Assembly (NCBI GenBank): GCA_017164015.1
Contig: CP071065.1
Coordinates: 6,152,091 to 6,216,090 of the forward strand
Source of the DNA: Nostoc sp. UHCC 0702
GTDB taxonomy: Bacteria > Cyanobacteriota > Cyanobacteriia > Cyanobacteriales > Nostocaceae
Direction of reading: 5' to 3'
Length of the DNA: 64,000 nt
Under the pieces are notes generated by a model. That model worked only from the letters and a program-made list of their open reading frames with translations, did no database searches and was not told where the DNA came from. The position numbers were made by a program, and so were the translations under genes. Below are positions 61,188 to 64,000 of this stretch, piece by piece (position 1 is the stretch's first letter; every line of letters begins with the position of its first letter).

Positions 61188-62012
61188 TTACCGCAAGGCG
61201 TAAAGGTTATATAATTGTGATCCTTGAAGAAAAGGTTCTTGTTCCAAAATAATCTTAGAAAATCCATGCTCTTGGAGTAAAGCTTTAATCTTGTCCACTC
61301 GATGATCTATGTCGTGTACTTCCATGACTAGCTGCATGATTTTCGACCAATGTTTCGGATTGATTCCTAAAAGTACATCTAATTCACTTTTTTCGACATC
61401 TATTTTTAAGAGATTAATTGTTTGAATGTGATATTCATCAATAATTTCGGAGATACTTCTTAAGTTGCAAGTGACTTGTTCTACTTGAAAAGTTTTCTGG
61501 ATTGCTCTTTCCAGAATATATGTGCGTAAGAATGGTGGAACCCAACGTAAGCGACGAATATAATCAGGTGCATCTTTGAGATTGCGGAGCATGGAAGTTT
61601 TATATTTGTCAATTTCCTCTGGGGACAAATTGGGAAAGTAGGCACTTGACATTGCCGGTGCATTTGGATGATAGGCAAAGGTGACAGTTTGAGATGCTAG
61701 TGAAAGTCCACAAGGAAAAAGTTTAATTTTATCATTGGCTAAATGCTGAAAGTTTAGTTGTAAAACTTGATAAATTGATGGTACTGGCTCAAAAGCATAG
61801 ATATTAACATTTTGATGATATTGATGATTTACATATAGGGAAAAAATACCGATATTTGCTCCGACATCAAATACTGTATCACCTTCATGAACTGCTATAC
61901 CGTGCTTAAAATAGTTGGGTATTTCATCATAAATAAATTGCATCTCATTTTTATTTAGGTAGAAGGCTTTCATCCCATTCGGAAGTACGGATGATGAGAC
62001 TGATTTTTTCAT
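61188..62012 (-). CDS. FkbM-family methyltransferase
   Basis: 274 residues. Seen: TVFDVGANIGIFSLYVNHQY near residue 46 (SAM-binding motif I), YAFEPVPSIYQVLQLNF near 73, and TINLLKIDVEKSELDVLLGI near 197, the family hallmark. FkbM enzymes O-methylate sugars or polyketides. It lies 11 bases after the transporter gene and 102 bases before the GT1 gene, in the same operon. Confidence 0.88.
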   Translation of the reverse strand: MKKSVSSSVLPNGMKAFYLNKNEMQFIYDEIPNYFKHGIAVHEGDTVFDVGANIGIFSLYVNHQYHQNVNIYAFEPVPSIYQVLQLNFQHLANDKIKLFPCGLSLASQTVTFAYHPNAPAMSSAYFPNLSPEEIDKYKTSMLRNLKDAPDYIRRLRWVPPFLRTYILERAIQKTFQVEQVTCNLRSISEIIDEYHIQTINLLKIDVEKSELDVLLGINPKHWSKIMQLVMEVHDIDHRVDKIKALLQEHGFSKIILEQEPFLQGSQLYNLYALR

Positions 62013-62023
62013 GTATTTGGTGA

Positions 62024-63286
62024 TTAATGCTTGATGGTGTATGCTGATAATAAATGTGCAGAAACTAAGGCGAAAAACCCAGCTAAAGCATAAACTAATT
62101 GTACTCCTAAAGGATGACTCTCGGTCTTACCCAAGAGCAGAGCTAGCCCAGCAAACATGGAAGCAAAACCAGAGCTAACGGTCATTACCATCGCTTGAAT
62201 ACCAAAGTAGATAGCACTACGCTGTACACCTGTTTTGGCAGCATCTTCATCGATAATATCTGCCAAAATTGCATTTGGTAAAAGCATCAATACAGACATA
62301 GCTAAACCACAAATAGCGATGACTACTAAACATAACCATAAGGTATCTCTGGCTTGGACAAAGTAGATACTTAATACTAATAATGTCCAACCAAGGGCTA
62401 TGAGAGCATACTGAAGCAGGGATTTTTTACCGAATCGCTTGACTAATGAGTTAGCTGGAATGAAACCGATGAAGATGCCACCTATTAAGGCACTGTTGAG
62501 TTGGCTACCAAAACTAATATCTTGACCAAGTAAAGCAACTACTAGATAATTGGTGCAAACAAAAATAATACTAACTGTCATCCACATGAACACTTGGCTG
62601 ACAATATAGGGACGAAAGATTTGATTTTGGCTAACAGTTTTTAAGGACTCCCAAAAAGGTAAACGTTCTGGTGCGGGTAGATGATAATTTTCTTTGATGG
62701 CTAATGGTGCAATTAAGCAAGTAAAACCAACTGCACCGACAATTAAAACCATTGGCAGAAATCCCAACTTAGCTACTAAAATAGGAGCAGCGATCGCCGC
62801 ACCGCCAAATCCTAGTAAGTTAGAAAGTGCGACTAAGGTGGATAGACGTATGCGCTGTTGTGCTGTGTGAGTGATTTCTGCTAATAACGCCAGATAAGGG
62901 GCCATGTAAGCAGAATAAGACAGCCAAAACAGAGTGAGTGTGATGGTCAGGTAAATAGCATTACCTATATGACGATATGGCCAAGGTGGAGTGAAAACCA
63001 AAACAAACCCAGCTAACATTGGTAAGATAGCTAACGCCATAAAAGGCCGTCGTCGTCCCCAAGGGCTGCGGTTTTGGTCAGAAAGATAGCCTACTACCAG
63101 ACTCGCCACAGGGTTGAAAATTCTACCAATTAATGCAGCTATGCCTACAAGAGCAGAAGAAGCTAAGACTGGCAAACCGTAGGGGTTAGGTTCGCCTGGG
63201 TCATAGCGATAGAGGTGCATGAGAAGTAATGCTGTGTAGAGCAGGGAATATCCAAATGCTCCCACAGCATAAAGCGGCCATTGCAT
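62024..63286 (-). CDS. MFS transporter, GPH/SLC45-like
   Basis: 420 residues with about 12 membrane helices. Seen: GRIFNPVASLVVGYLSDQNRSPWGRRRP near residue 55-82, the MFS loop 2-3 motif in the form used by glycoside and sucrose transporters (D...R...GRRRP), and IIDEDAAKTGVQRSAIYFGIQ near 335, as in GPH carriers. It could move a sugar or glycoside across the inner membrane. It lies 15 bases after the methyltransferase gene. Confidence 0.85.
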   Translation of the reverse strand: MQWPLYAVGAFGYSLLYTALLLMHLYRYDPGEPNPYGLPVLASSALVGIAALIGRIFNPVASLVVGYLSDQNRSPWGRRRPFMALAILPMLAGFVLVFTPPWPYRHIGNAIYLTITLTLFWLSYSAYMAPYLALLAEITHTAQQRIRLSTLVALSNLLGFGGAAIAAPILVAKLGFLPMVLIVGAVGFTCLIAPLAIKENYHLPAPERLPFWESLKTVSQNQIFRPYIVSQVFMWMTVSIIFVCTNYLVVALLGQDISFGSQLNSALIGGIFIGFIPANSLVKRFGKKSLLQYALIALGWTLLVLSIYFVQARDTLWLCLVVIAICGLAMSVLMLLPNAILADIIDEDAAKTGVQRSAIYFGIQAMVMTVSSGFASMFAGLALLLGKTESHPLGVQLVYALAGFFALVSAHLLSAYTIKH

Positions 63287-63301
63287 AGTGTTCCTGATGA
63301 G

Positions 63302-63928
63302 TTAACGGTGAATCGCTTCTAGAGATTTTTCGCTCTGGGATGGCGATGATTGGAGAATTTCCGCAGGTTCGAGGATGAAGAGATAATGTCCCAAGAAAGG
63401 CCACAATGGTACAATTGTGCTGTGTTTGGTGCAACCAACTATTCTCAAACCATTTTCTGTAAAGAACTGCTCCCAAACTTGGCGCGATTTAAATTTTTCG
63501 GCTTCGTAAGGGATTTTGAGAATTTTATAGGCGATCGCATGAAGTAGCAACACTGATTGTTGCCGAATAAAATTATCAAAATTGTCTTCTAAAATCACGA
63601 GTTTTTTACCAACCCGTCTCATTTCTGCGATTAATGCCGCAGGTTCATCAACGTGATGCAGTGATGTAGTACACAATACAGTATCAAAGGATTGTGTTTC
63701 AAAGGGAATATGCACCCCATCGAATAACTTGATTTCAATGCGGGGGTTGATCGGTTCGTAGACATCAATACCAATGATATTGTCATGGTTGAGGTGCTTG
63801 GTAACATCTCCATTTCCACACCCAACGTCCAGCGTCGCACCTTGGAGGTGCGGTTTGAGTATATTCACAACTCTGTTGGTGCGTTCTTGGAAGTTCCACA
63901 TCAAAAAGCGTCTGATTAAAGGGTGCAT
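63302..63928 (-). CDS. Class I SAM-dependent methyltransferase
   Basis: 208 residues with AGGAG nine bases before the ATG. Seen: LDVGCGNGDVTKHL near residue 34 (motif I), the acidic ribose contact IGIDVYEP near 52, FDTVLCTTSLHHV near 83, and LVILEDNFDNF near 110. It is a small-molecule methyltransferase of the UbiE/Methyltransf_11 type. First gene of the four-gene minus-strand operon; substrate unknown. Confidence 0.86.
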   Translation of the reverse strand: MHPLIRRFLMWNFQERTNRVVNILKPHLQGATLDVGCGNGDVTKHLNHDNIIGIDVYEPINPRIEIKLFDGVHIPFETQSFDTVLCTTSLHHVDEPAALIAEMRRVGKKLVILEDNFDNFIRQQSVLLLHAIAYKILKIPYEAEKFKSRQVWEQFFTENGLRIVGCTKHSTIVPLWPFLGHYLFILEPAEILQSSPSQSEKSLEAIHR

Positions 63929-64000
63929 TTAAAGTGATCTCCTAAAATTAAAGGGATTGGGGACTGGGCATGAAGAAGGTAAAAGATGACTTGCCTTTTA

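Noticed and set aside
1..64000. tRNA, rRNA, tmRNA or other structural RNA genes
   Set aside because: None was recognised on either strand; intergenic hairpins seen are repeats or terminators.

Overview
The window is chromosomal DNA from a filamentous, heterocyst-forming cyanobacterium of the Nostocales. Supporting signs are the many HIP1 octamers (GCGATCGC), heptamer and octamer short tandem repeats between genes, several cyanobacterial intergenic repeat families, XisH/XisI proteins, and above all a cluster matching the heterocyst envelope polysaccharide (HEP) island that surrounds hepC-hepA in Anabaena/Nostoc. Everything is read from sequence; no database search was possible.

Region 1 (0.2-25.7 kb, all + strand) is the HEP-type island. 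It starts with a hydroxyglutarate-oxidase-like flavoprotein, a hexapeptide acyltransferase, a nucleotide-sugar epimerase, a GT2, two tandem paralogous Fe(II)/2-oxoglutarate oxygenases, an RfbC-like epimerase and a SAF-domain dehydrogenase. A GT4 and a Wzc-like chain-length regulator/tyrosine autokinase follow. After 1.35 kb of repeats and AT-rich DNA come hepC (a degenerate sugar-phosphate transferase), hepA (ABC exporter), seven glycosyltransferases and a polytopic polymerase/ligase-like protein. Together they would make the nucleotide sugars, assemble and modify an oligosaccharide repeat, polymerise it and export it.

Region 2 (25.8-40.3 kb) is a mosaic: a GIY-YIG protein, a DOMON-like protein translationally coupled to a small-molecule kinase, a Uma2/XisH/XisI nuclease-like module lying between two related miniature inverted-repeat elements, an AGE-family epimerase, three more GT4 enzymes and a membrane-anchored beta-propeller protein. 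A second miniature element family has two copies here; one supplies the stop codon of a glycosyltransferase gene.

Region 3 (40.3-52.0 kb) holds a 1526-residue FG-GAP/cadherin-like/RTX surface protein built as two sets of seven FG-GAP repeats, a decayed RTX fragment that keeps its terminator, a small gene behind a LexA-type box, an MscS channel, ahcY and a cyclic-nucleotide-binding protein.

Region 4 (52.0-64.0 kb) holds an IS200/IS605 TnpB remnant, a divergent ArsR-family regulator and P1B-type zinc/cadmium ATPase pair with an operator-like palindrome, three PRC-barrel/YsnF-type paralogues, a small membrane protein, a zinc-ribbon gene inside a 417-bp element with 47-bp near-perfect inverted ends, and a minus-strand operon of a methyltransferase, an MFS transporter, an FkbM methyltransferase and a GT1 glycosyltransferase.
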